Below are positions 1 to 5,966 of a DNA stretch of 6,703 nucleotides, in pieces. The translations under genes were made by a program, and so were the position numbers. The notes below the pieces were generated by a model. It was not told the origin of the DNA. It was given only the letters and a program-made list of their open reading frames with translations, and searched no databases. This DNA is from an uncultured bacterium (lineage in GTDB: Bacteria > Actinomycetota > UBA4738 > HRBIN12). The stretch covers positions 1 through 6,703 of the forward strand of contig CALGFI010000231.1 of NCBI GenBank assembly GCA_937881155.1, read 5' to 3'. How positions within the stretch are numbered: the stretch's first letter is position 1; the number at the start of each line of letters is the position of its first letter.

Positions 1-593
1 CGAGCGACATCCTCGGCGTCGTCGCGGTCCTGGAGCAGGATGTGGTGAACCTCCACGGTCGTGAACTGATCCTTCGACTCCTCGTACAACGCTCTCAGTT
101 CCTCGTCCCCGAGGCGCTCGGCGATCACGGCGTCTTGAACCTCGCCGAACAGAAGCAAACGTCGCGCGAGCGCGCGGAGATCGGCGAGCGTCAGGCCGTC
201 CTCGGCCAGGCGCGTCTCGACCTGGTCCGTCCCGCCGAGGCTCTGTTGCAACTGTTCGATGGCGTCGTTCACCGCGCGGTCCTCCACGGTGATGTCGTGG
301 GTCGCGGCGTACTCCTTCACCATCTCCTCTTGGATCTCGTTCGTCAGCGTGAACCGCGCGCACGCAGCGTCGGCGCTCTCACCGTCGACCGGCGATCCGC
401 ACGGCGCGCCGGAAAGACCCGACAGGAAGCTGAACAACACCATGTCGGTCCGAACGCGTTCGTGCGATATCGCAGCGTCGCCCACGATTGCCGCTGAAGT
501 ACCGGACGAACAGGCCGCAAGCGCGATCGAAGCGACGGCGAGCATGGCAACGACGCGGCGGCGCCAAAGGAAAGACAGGAGGGGGCGGATCAC
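1..593 (-). CDS. SurA/PrsA-like lipoprotein foldase (parvulin-type peptidyl-prolyl isomerase), 3' end beyond window
   Basis: Partial gene with 197 codons visible; the C-terminus lies beyond the left edge. Seen: a GTG start at 593 gives an N-terminus with three arginines (residues 11-13), a hydrophobic stretch (14-27) and the lipobox L25-A-A-C28, so C28 should be lipidated after export. An AGGA Shine-Dalgarno sits 7 nt before the GTG. The ATG at 545 is less likely because it would leave a signal peptide with no positive charge. Residues 31 to about 170 are largely helical and charged, resembling the SurA N-terminal chaperone domain. The stretch VEVHHILLQDRDDAEDVA at the edge matches the opening of a PpiC/parvulin domain. 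Inferred role: a membrane-anchored extracytoplasmic foldase that helps secreted proteins fold, probably with prolyl isomerase activity; the catalytic core is not visible. The start overlaps the mfd stop by GTGA. Two cysteines (C65, C78) lie in the mature protein. Confidence 0.85.
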   Translation of the reverse strand, partial: MIRPLLSFLWRRRVVAMLAVASIALAACSSGTSAAIVGDAAISHERVRTDMVLFSFLSGLSGAPCGSPVDGESADAACARFTLTNEIQEEMVKEYAATHDITVEDRAVNDAIEQLQQSLGGTDQVETRLAEDGLTLADLRALARRLLLFGEVQDAVIAERLGDEELRALYEESKDQFTTVEVHHILLQDRDDAEDVA

Positions 594-3500
594 CCGGCCA
601 TCCTAGCAACCGCTTCCTCCGCGCCCGTTGCGCGCATCAGTTGCTGTTCCACCCACGCCGGCAGCTCCGTACCGGCGATGCGATCAGGAGTCAGGTTCAA
701 TGTTCGCGTCGTGCGGTGGTACGAGGCCTTCGCGACGCGCTGCGGCAGTTCCAGCTCGAGCGACGAGGGCAGGTCGACCGGCTTCACACGCACCTGGTCC
801 CTGTACGTCGAGACCTCCATCACGCCGAGACGTTCGCACGTCACACGGAGCGACGCGACGGCGAAGAGCGTCTCCACCTCGGCCGGCAATTGCCCGTAGC
901 GGTCGATCGTCTCGGTCCGCACCTCGGCCAGCCGGTCGTGCGCGCCGGCGGACCCGATCCGCCGGTACAGGTCGAGACGGAGCGCCTCCTGCGCGACCCA
1001 TCCCGGCGGAACGAACGCCTTCACCGGAAGCTCGATCCGAATCTCCTTCTCCTCTGGGAGCGGCTCGCCCTTCAGCTCGGCAACCGACTCCTGCAGCAAC
1101 CGCGCGTACGTGTCGAACCCGACGGCGGCGATGTGCCCGTGCTGCTCGGCGCCGAGCAGGTTGCCCGCCCCGCGGATCTCCAGGTCGCGGAGCGCGATCT
1201 GGAAGCCGCTGCCGAGCGCCTGGTGGCGGCTGATCGTGGTGAGCCGCTCGTGCGCTTCCTCGGTGAGCTCACGCGTCGGTGGGAAGAAGAAATAGGCGAA
1301 GGCACGTTCCGTGCTCCGTCCGACGCGCCCGCGCAACTGATACATCTGCGACAACCCGAGCAAGTGCGAGGAGTCCACGACGAGGGTGTTGGCGTTCGGG
1401 ACGTCGAGGCCGGACTCGATGATCACGGTGCACACGAGCACGTCGGCGTCGCGGTCCCAGAACCGAATCATCTGCCTCTCCAGGACCGACTCGTCCATCT
1501 GTCCGTGCGCGACGACGATCCGTGCCTCGGGGACCTGTTCCTGCAACCACGCTGCCTGACGGTCGATCGTGGCGACGCGATTGTGGACCCAGAAGACCTG
1601 ACCCTCCCGGAGCAGCTCGCGCCGAACCGCGCCGAGGGCGAGTCCTTCGTCGTACTGGCCCACGTAGGTCAGCACCGGCTGGCGATCCTCCGGCGGCGTG
1701 TCGACGGTCGACATGTCCCGGATGCCGGTGAGGGCCATCTCGAGCGTCCGTGGGATCGGCGTTGCCGACATCGTCAGCACGTCCACCTGCGCGCGGAACT
1801 TCTTCAGCCGCTCCTTGTGCGCGACGCCGAAGCGCTGCTCCTCGTCGACGACGAGCAGGCCGAGGTCCTTGAACGAGATGTCGCGCGACAGGAGGCGATG
1901 CGTCCCGATCACGACGTCGATCGCGCCCCTCTTCAGATCCTCGACGATCCGGTCTTGCTCCTGCTTCGGGACGAAGCGTGACAGCATCGCCACCTTCACG
2001 GGGAACGGCGCGAACCGCTCGGAGAACGTGATGAAGTGCTGTTCGGCGAGGAGCGTGGTCGGGACGAGAACGGCGACCTGCTTGCCGTCCATCATTGTCT
2101 TGAACGCGGCGCGCACGGCGATCTCGGTCTTGCCGAACCCCACGTCGCCGCAGATCAGGCGATCCATCGGCTTCGGCCGCTCCATGTCGGCCTTGACCTC
2201 CTCGATCGCGGTGAGCTGATCGCCCGTCTCGGCGTGCGGGAACGCGTCCTCGAGCTCGGCTTGCCACGGCGTATCGGGACCGAACGCGTGACCCTCGATC
2301 GACATGCGCACCGAGTAGAGGCGGACGAGCTCGCCGGCCATGTCCTTCACGGCGCGCTTGACGCGCCGGGTGGTTCGAGCCCAGTCGCTGCTGCCCAGGC
2401 GAGACAGGCGCGGCACGTCGCCTCCGATGTAGCGCGCGACCATCCCCACCTGGTCCGTCGGAACGCTCAGGCGATCGCCCTGCGCGTACTCGAGCACCAT
2501 GTAGTCGCGTTCGGAGCCTCCGACGGCCCGACGGTGGATACCCGCGTACCTCGCGACACCGTGGATGCGGTGGACCGCGTAGTCGCCCGGCTCGAGCTCT
2601 TCGGCGATCGCATCCTGCCGGCGCTTCGTCAGTCGCGGCGCATCTCGCGTGTGGCGGCGTGAACCGAACAGGTCCTCCTCGGTTGCGACGGCGAGCTTGC
2701 CGCCGGCGAACACGAACCCACCGGCCAGCGGAGCCTCGATCGCATCGGTGGCGGCGGAACCGACGACCTCCCTCGCGCGTTCGAGTGAACCGTGCCCGCC
2801 CGCGGTGATGAGGACGCGGTAGCCGCGCGCTCGAAGATCCTCGGCCCGGCGTGCGAGCTCGGCGGCGTTGCCCTGCGCGGTTCCCCAGTGCGTGAGTCCG
2901 AGGTCGACGCCCTCGGTGAACTCGGTCAGATGGAGCTGGGTTCGACCGGCCAGGGCTTCGTCGAGCGGTTCGAGCACGCGGGGGCCGGGCCACGCGCTCG
3001 CGTCGGCGATGGTCTCCGCCTCCTCGAACGCCTGCCGCGCGCGATCGCGCGTTCGCCGCGCCTGTGTGACGACGATCCACGAGCCCGATGGGAGGAGCTC
3101 GGCGGGCGTCGGTAGGTGATCGAACAGCAGCGGCGCGAACGACTCCATCCCCTCGGCGTGCAGTCCGTCGGCGATCCGCTGCAGTCCGTCGCGGATGCGG
3201 TCGAGGTGTTTCGGCGCGAGCTCGGCTGCGCGTTGCCGGACCGCGTCGTCGGTGATGAGCTCGCGGACCGGCGGAATATCGACGCCCTTGACGGCGGACG
3301 TCGAGAGCTGGCTCGACGGCGAGAACTCGCGGAGCGATTCGATCTGATCGCCCCAGTACTCGACACGGACGGGCCGGCGACTGGTACCGGGGAAGACGTC
3401 GACGACGCCGCCGCGGACGGCGAACTCGCCGCGGTGTTCGACCACGTCCGCGCGGACGTATCCGAGATCGACAAGCCTGTCGGCGAGCGCGTCCGGGGGA

Positions 3501-3931
3501 AGCTCCACGCCCGCTCGGATCTCGACCGGCGGCGTCGCGCCGAGCGTCGGCGGGATCCGCTGCATGGCGCCGAGGCCGGTGGTGACGAGGATGAACGCGC
3601 CGTCGGCGTCGCGGAGCCGGCGAACTGCCTCGGCGCGACGCGCCGAGACCTCGGGAGACGGGCTGATCCCCTCGTACGGCAGCGCTTCCCACGGAGCGAG
3701 GTACGCGACCCGATCGACCCCGAGCCAGGCTTCTGCGCCGCGGAGGAGCGGTTCTGCCTCGCGCGGTCCGGCTGCAACCACCATGACCGGCGTTTGGAGA
3801 GCGCGGGCGAGCGCGGCGACGACGAAGTCTTCGCCCGCATCCGCGCGCGCCAGCACGGGCCGGGCGCGTTCGGTCAGCAGACGCTCGAAGGCGTCCGAGC
3901 CGATCAGCGTGTCGAGCAGGCGTTCCAGCAC
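590..3931 (-). CDS. mfd: Transcription-repair coupling factor Mfd
   Basis: A 1113-residue protein, close to the usual Mfd length of about 1150. Mfd is a cytoplasmic DNA translocase that pushes stalled RNA polymerase off damaged template strands and recruits UvrA for nucleotide excision repair. Domains seen in order: a UvrB-like N-terminal module (about 1-320, with the ALPYEG motif near residue 85); the CarD-like RNA-polymerase interaction domain (about 440-505, with GDYAVH around Y451); a RecG-like superfamily 2 helicase core with Walker A GDVGFGKT (K601), DEEQ box (696-699) and SAT motif (722-724); the TRG translocation region (about 735-750); and motif VI QLRGRVGR (865-872). The C-terminal regulatory domain follows from about residue 960. 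All key residues looked for are intact. The start is GTG at 3931, preceded by a purine-rich GGAAGGGA Shine-Dalgarno 6 nt away. It is the first gene after the hairpin-containing gap and overlaps the foldase gene downstream by 4 bp. Confidence 0.98.
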   Translation of the reverse strand: MLERLLDTLIGSDAFERLLTERARPVLARADAGEDFVVAALARALQTPVMVVAAGPREAEPLLRGAEAWLGVDRVAYLAPWEALPYEGISPSPEVSARRAEAVRRLRDADGAFILVTTGLGAMQRIPPTLGATPPVEIRAGVELPPDALADRLVDLGYVRADVVEHRGEFAVRGGVVDVFPGTSRRPVRVEYWGDQIESLREFSPSSQLSTSAVKGVDIPPVRELITDDAVRQRAAELAPKHLDRIRDGLQRIADGLHAEGMESFAPLLFDHLPTPAELLPSGSWIVVTQARRTRDRARQAFEEAETIADASAWPGPRVLEPLDEALAGRTQLHLTEFTEGVDLGLTHWGTAQGNAAELARRAEDLRARGYRVLITAGGHGSLERAREVVGSAATDAIEAPLAGGFVFAGGKLAVATEEDLFGSRRHTRDAPRLTKRRQDAIAEELEPGDYAVHRIHGVARYAGIHRRAVGGSERDYMVLEYAQGDRLSVPTDQVGMVARYIGGDVPRLSRLGSSDWARTTRRVKRAVKDMAGELVRLYSVRMSIEGHAFGPDTPWQAELEDAFPHAETGDQLTAIEEVKADMERPKPMDRLICGDVGFGKTEIAVRAAFKTMMDGKQVAVLVPTTLLAEQHFITFSERFAPFPVKVAMLSRFVPKQEQDRIVEDLKRGAIDVVIGTHRLLSRDISFKDLGLLVVDEEQRFGVAHKERLKKFRAQVDVLTMSATPIPRTLEMALTGIRDMSTVDTPPEDRQPVLTYVGQYDEGLALGAVRRELLREGQVFWVHNRVATIDRQAAWLQEQVPEARIVVAHGQMDESVLERQMIRFWDRDADVLVCTVIIESGLDVPNANTLVVDSSHLLGLSQMYQLRGRVGRSTERAFAYFFFPPTRELTEEAHERLTTISRHQALGSGFQIALRDLEIRGAGNLLGAEQHGHIAAVGFDTYARLLQESVAELKGEPLPEEKEIRIELPVKAFVPPGWVAQEALRLDLYRRIGSAGAHDRLAEVRTETIDRYGQLPAEVETLFAVASLRVTCERLGVMEVSTYRDQVRVKPVDLPSSLELELPQRVAKASYHRTTRTLNLTPDRIAGTELPAWVEQQLMRATGAEEAVARMAG
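591..604 (-). promoter_or_regulatory. RBS and GTGA coupling junction, mfd to foldase
   Basis: On the minus strand an AGGA (604-601) lies 7 nt before the GTG at 593-591. The GTG shares bases with the mfd TGA stop (592-590), giving a GTGA overlap. This settles the foldase start and suggests that its translation is coupled to mfd by terminating and re-initiating ribosomes. Coupling is inferred from spacing only. Confidence 0.7.
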
Positions 3932-3937
3932 CGCGGA

Positions 3938-3945
3938 TCCCTTCC
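3938..3945 (-). promoter_or_regulatory. mfd ribosome-binding site
   Basis: On the minus strand GGAAGGGA ends 6 nt before the GTG start of mfd at 3931. It is the only purine-rich block near the start and supports GTG over other possible starts. Its first three bases fall within the 11-bp tandem duplication at 3943-3964. Confidence 0.6.
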
Positions 3946-3964
3946 GGACAGCATCCGGACAGCA
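3943..3964. repeat. Perfect 11-bp tandem duplication upstream of mfd
   Basis: The unit TCCGGACAGCA (plus strand) occurs twice head to tail with no mismatch, at 3943-3953 and 3954-3964. It fills the space between the mfd Shine-Dalgarno and the hairpin at 3964-4000. It could be a slippage duplication, or a paired protein-binding site in the mfd leader or promoter. Sequence alone does not tell these apart. Confidence 0.8.
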
Positions 3965-4000
3965 CGAAGAGGCCCGGTTCGGGGAACCAGGCCTGTTCGT
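3964..4000 (-). terminator. Strong stem-loop between pth and mfd; probable rplY-pth terminator
   Basis: On the minus strand AGGCCTGGTTC, loop CCC, GAACCGGGCCT forms an 11-bp stem with a single U-G wobble. A C-C mismatch follows, and then five more pairs, ACGAA with TTCGT. In plus-strand RNA the wobble position becomes a C-A mismatch, so the structure favours minus-strand transcripts, which are the ones passing through. It lies 86 bp after the pth stop and about 30 bp before mfd. There is no real U-tract after it on the minus strand (TTCGTGCTGT), as is common for actinobacterial terminators. The alternative is a hairpin in the mfd leader, if transcription starts at the TAGAAT just upstream. 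Confidence 0.6.
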
Positions 4001-4004
4001 TTCG

Positions 4005-4010
4005 ATTCTA
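4005..4010 (-). promoter_or_regulatory. Possible -10 element for mfd
   Basis: TAGAAT on the minus strand fits the actinobacterial TANNNT -10 consensus and is the only good match in the 155-bp gap. No convincing -35 lies 16-19 bp upstream. If used, transcription would begin near 3998, just ahead of the main stem, and place that hairpin in the mfd 5' leader. Weak evidence. Confidence 0.25.
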
Positions 4011-4029
4011 CGGCTCCGCGCGCATCGCT

Positions 4030-4103
4030 TACGTGCTGGGGGGATACGTGCGTGGCGGTACGTGGTGGGCTACATGCGCGGGGCGACTATGTGCGTGGGG
4101 CGG
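4030..4103. repeat. Five degenerate TACGTG-type tandem units at the end of pth
   Basis: On the plus strand five consecutive units start with TACGTG or a one-base variant and continue into a G-rich run: TACGTGCTGGGGGGA (4030), TACGTGCGTGGCGG (4045), TACGTGGTGGGC (4059), TACATGCGCGGGGCGAC (4071) and TATGTGCGTGGGGCGG (4088). The last lies inside the final codons of pth, and the pth stop straddles the join of the fourth and fifth units. Unit lengths vary from 12 to 17 bp, so this looks like a decayed tandem repeat or a cluster of related binding sites. No function is assigned. Confidence 0.55.
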
Positions 4104-4668
4104 AGCGGTTGAACCGGTCCTGCGTCACCTGAAGACCCTCCCGAACGATCGAGAGCACCGCGTCGGCGCCGTCGTCGACCAGGATGGCGACTTCCGGTCC
4201 CTCGCGCTTGGAGAAGTCCTCGAGCACCCAGTCGGCGGGATCCTTTCGGCCGGTCGGCCTGCCCACGCCGAGACGGATCCGGTAGAAGTCCGGCGTCCGG
4301 AGCGCGCTCGACAGTGATCGCAACCCGTTGTGGCCCGCGGTCGAGCCGCCGAACTTCACGCGCATGGCGCCGAACGGGAGATCGATCTCGTCGTGGACCG
4401 CGATCACGTGGTCGGGGTCGATCCTTCGCTTGCGGGCGAGCGAGGCGAAGGCGGGACCGCTCTCGTTCATGAACGCATGCGCCGTTGCGAGCAGGATCCG
4501 CTCGCCGAACTCGTCGATCTCGCATACGTCCGTGGGGACGAACCGCACCTTCTTGAACCGCCCCCCGCCGCGCGTGCACAGCTCGTCGACCACCATGTGG
4601 CCGATGTTGTGCCGGTTCTTGGCGTAGCCCGGGCCGGGGTTGCCGAGCCCGGCGACGAGCCAGGTCAT
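4087..4668 (-). CDS. pth: Peptidyl-tRNA hydrolase
   Basis: A 193-residue protein, the usual length for bacterial Pth. This essential cytoplasmic enzyme cleaves the ester bond of peptidyl-tRNAs dropped from stalled ribosomes and so recycles tRNA. Family hallmarks are all visible: the N-terminal GLGNPGPGY (7-15, with N10), the catalytic histidine in RHNIG (H20), the FMNESG loop (N67), the HDEID segment (D92, matching E. coli D93) and GGSTAGHNGLRS (106-117, with H112 and N113). The residue before FMN is alanine (A64) rather than the commoner tyrosine or threonine, a mild variation. The start is ATG at 4668. The 12 bp between the rplY stop and this ATG are all G/C and contain no Shine-Dalgarno, so translation may depend on ribosomes arriving from rplY. 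The rplY-pth pairing is common in Actinomycetota. The last codons lie in the TACGTG repeat block. Confidence 0.97.
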   Translation of the reverse strand: MTWLVAGLGNPGPGYAKNRHNIGHMVVDELCTRGGGRFKKVRFVPTDVCEIDEFGERILLATAHAFMNESGPAFASLARKRRIDPDHVIAVHDEIDLPFGAMRVKFGGSTAGHNGLRSLSSALRTPDFYRIRLGVGRPTGRKDPADWVLEDFSKREGPEVAILVDDGADAVLSIVREGLQVTQDRFNRSAPRT

Positions 4669-4680
4669 GCGGCGGGCCGG

Positions 4681-5346
4681 CTAGCCCTCGGACTGCTCGG
4701 CCGCGCTCTCGGATTCCTCGGCCGTGGCGCCCTCGGCCTCCTCTTCGGCGGCCTCGCCCTCGACGGCCTCGGCCGCCTCCTCCTCCTCGACGGCCACCTG
4801 CGGCTGGGTGACGGCGACGACGGAGTCCTCGGGGCTGGTCAGGATCGTGACGCCGCTCCGGACCTTCAGGTCGCTCACCCGGACGCCGGACCCAATCTCG
4901 AGCCCGGAGATGTCGACGTCGATCGCCTGGGGCACGTCGGTTGCGAGACACTCGCAATTGAGCTCCCACAGGTGGTGCTCGAGGACCCCGCCCGCCTTGA
5001 CACCGGGCGACTCGCCCACGATGCGGAGTGGAATCGTGACGTGGATCTTCTCATCGCGCCGAACGGCGAGAAAGTCGACGTGCACGAACCGGCCTCTGAT
5101 GTGATCGCGCTGAACGTCCCTCGGGAGCGCGAGGTGATCGGTCCCGTCGACGACGAGGTCGACGAGGACATTCGCGCCGGCTCCCGTGTGGAGGAGATGG
5201 AAAAGCTCGCGCGAGTCGACGGAGAGCGCGAGAGGGTCCATCCCGTGGCCATACAGGATCGCGGGCACGCGGCCGGCGGCCCGCAGCTTCCGCGCGGCGC
5301 CCTTGCCGGTTCCCTCTCGTGTCTCGGCGACGAGCCTCTGTTCCAT
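4681..5346 (-). CDS. rplY: 50S ribosomal protein bL25, CTC/TL5 type
   Basis: A 221-residue long-form bL25, which binds 5S rRNA in the large ribosomal subunit and is linked to general stress in some bacteria (Ctc). The N-terminal L25 domain (about 1-95) carries the typical TGKGAARKLRAAGRVPAILYG motif (13-33) and HVDFLAV (89-95). A C-terminal beta-rich TL5 domain (about 96-183) follows. The last 38 residues (184-221) are a low-complexity tail of mostly Glu and Ala, with 16 Glu and no basic residue; such tails are common in actinobacterial and thermophile homologues. The ATG at 5346 puts the motifs at normal family positions. It has no Shine-Dalgarno and lies inside an inverted repeat. It is the first gene of the minus-strand run and faces a divergent sigma-factor gene across 95 bp, so its promoter must lie there. 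Confidence 0.96.
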   Translation of the reverse strand: MEQRLVAETREGTGKGAARKLRAAGRVPAILYGHGMDPLALSVDSRELFHLLHTGAGANVLVDLVVDGTDHLALPRDVQRDHIRGRFVHVDFLAVRRDEKIHVTIPLRIVGESPGVKAGGVLEHHLWELNCECLATDVPQAIDVDISGLEIGSGVRVSDLKVRSGVTILTSPEDSVVAVTQPQVAVEEEEAAEAVEGEAAEEEAEGATAEESESAAEQSEG

Positions 5347-5359
5347 CGGCGACCGATGG
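5343..5359 (-). promoter_or_regulatory. Inverted repeat covering the rplY start codon
   Basis: CCATCGG-CGA-CCGATGG is a perfect 7-bp inverted repeat with a 3-base centre. On the minus strand the rplY ATG lies in the 3' arm. If transcribed, it would fold the start codon into a hairpin. If transcription starts within it, the palindrome could instead be an operator. No regulator is identifiable. Confidence 0.5.
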
Positions 5360-5361
5360 TA
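5356..5361 (-). promoter_or_regulatory. Possible -10 element giving a near-leaderless rplY transcript
   Basis: TACCAT on the minus strand fits TANNNT and ends 9 nt before the rplY ATG. A start 6-8 nt downstream would leave a leader of only 1-3 nt. That would suit the missing Shine-Dalgarno and the leaderless mRNAs common in actinobacteria. No good -35 is seen, so this is weak. Confidence 0.3.
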
Positions 5362-5421
5362 CCAACGAGACCGCGAGGAAAGCGCTCGCTCGTGCGTCTC
5401 TCATAGCAGGGAGGCTTGCAG

Positions 5422-5430
5422 GGAGGAGAG
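5422..5430 (+). promoter_or_regulatory. Ribosome-binding region of the ECF sigma gene
   Basis: The purine-rich GGAGGAGAG ends 11 nt before the ATG at 5442. The spacing is slightly long, but it is the strongest Shine-Dalgarno match in the divergent region. It favours 5442 over the more distant in-frame ATG at 5319. Confidence 0.45.
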
Positions 5431-5441
5431 CGACGGGCCGT

Positions 5442-5966
5442 ATGGTGAGCGCGACGGTGAGCAGGGCGAGCGAGCAGCAGGGACGAGGGCTCGCCGAGCT
5501 GTACGAGCGGCACGCGCCTGCCGCCGTGAGGATCGCGTACCTCATGACCGGCGACCGCGAACGCTCCCGCGACATCGCACAGGAGGCGTTCGTCCGGGTG
5601 GCCGCTCGGTTCAGGCACCTCAGATTCCCCGACGCGTTCGACGCGTATCTGCGCCGCACCGTCGTCAACCTGTGCACCTCGCAGTTCCGCCGCCATCGGC
5701 TCGAACGCGACTACCTGGAACGTGAGCGGGCTCACGCGGTCGAGGCCACTTCCGATCCGCCCGACCTCGGCACGAGAGACGAGCTCGTCCGCGCGCTGAG
5801 GCGCCTACCCGCTCGACAGCGCGCGGCGGTGGTCCTCCGCTTCTACGAGGACCTATCCGAGGAGGCGATGGCGGAGGCGATGCACGTCTCGGTCCCCGCG
5901 GCGCGCTCATTGTTGTCGCGAGGGATGCAGACGCTTCGAACGATGATCGACCGGGAGGACCGATGA
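5442..5966 (+). CDS. ECF RNA polymerase sigma factor, SigE family
   Basis: A 174-residue group 4 (ECF) sigma factor, which would direct RNA polymerase to a small stress- or signal-responsive regulon. Region 2 (about 17-80) contains LYERHAPAAVRIAYLMTGD, then DIAQEAFVRV (44-53, core binding and -10 recognition) and the FDAYLRRTVVNLC stretch (66-78). A short linker (about 90-112) leads to region 4 (about 114-168) with LRRLPARQRAAVVLRFYEDL (119-138) and the helix-turn-helix SEEAMAEAMHVSVPAARSLL (139-158) for -35 recognition. These motifs match the SigE-family sigma factors abundant in Actinomycetota; the subgroup is my reading and not a profile result. Start at 5442 chosen because of the upstream GGAGGAGAG and because the family starts just before region 2; GTG 5445 and 5457 are alternatives. 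Its TGA overlaps the next ATG as ATGA, so the two are almost certainly co-translated. Confidence 0.93.
   Translation: MVSATVSRASEQQGRGLAELYERHAPAAVRIAYLMTGDRERSRDIAQEAFVRVAARFRHLRFPDAFDAYLRRTVVNLCTSQFRRHRLERDYLERERAHAVEATSDPPDLGTRDELVRALRRLPARQRAAVVLRFYEDLSEEAMAEAMHVSVPAARSLLSRGMQTLRTMIDREDR
5953..5958 (+). promoter_or_regulatory. RBS and ATGA coupling junction, sigma to membrane protein
   Basis: GGGAGG within the last sigma codons lies 4 nt before the ATG at 5963, and that ATG overlaps the sigma stop as ATGA. Both support the start of the membrane protein and a matched output of the two proteins. Confidence 0.7.

Noticed and set aside
543..545. ATG as the start of the foldase lipoprotein
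   Set aside because: It would remove the three-arginine n-region of the signal peptide. The GTG at 593 has an AGGA at ideal spacing and overlaps the mfd stop.
488..1981. 497-codon open frame on the plus strand
   Set aside because: Antisense to mfd, with composition typical of a reverse-strand shadow and no recognisable domain.
1269..3965. 898-codon open frame on the minus strand in a different frame from mfd
   Set aside because: It lies within mfd, is dominated by Arg, Ala, Gly and Pro, and matches no family. Long stop-free shadow frames are expected in DNA this GC-rich.
3976..3988. GGTTC-GGG-GAACC resembling a tRNA T-arm
   Set aside because: The loop is 3 bases instead of 7, and no acceptor, D or anticodon arms can be formed around it.
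4030..4103. Possible CRISPR-like array
   Set aside because: Units are only 12-17 bp, vary in sequence and directly abut with no spacers.
3116..4132. 338-codon plus-strand open frame crossing the mfd start and the gap
   Set aside because: Antisense to confidently assigned mfd and running into the pth 3' end, with low-complexity Arg/Asp-rich composition and no motifs.
5367..5400. GAGAC and GTCTC inverted repeat in the divergent intergenic region
   Set aside because: Arms are only 5 bp and separated by 24 bp, which is easily expected by chance.
4330..5406. 358-codon plus-strand open frame over pth and rplY
   Set aside because: Antisense shadow of two well-identified genes. Its Leu/Gly/Asp-rich part mirrors the acidic tail codons of rplY.
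5319..5441. Upstream ATG at 5319 as the start of the sigma factor
   Set aside because: It would add 41 residues of Arg/Ala-rich sequence unlike the family and overlap the rplY start. The better Shine-Dalgarno precedes 5442.
5416..5446. TTGCAG with TATGGT as a sigma-70-type promoter for the sigma gene
   Set aside because: The 19-bp spacing is long and the would-be -10 overlaps the start codon, so transcription would begin inside the gene.
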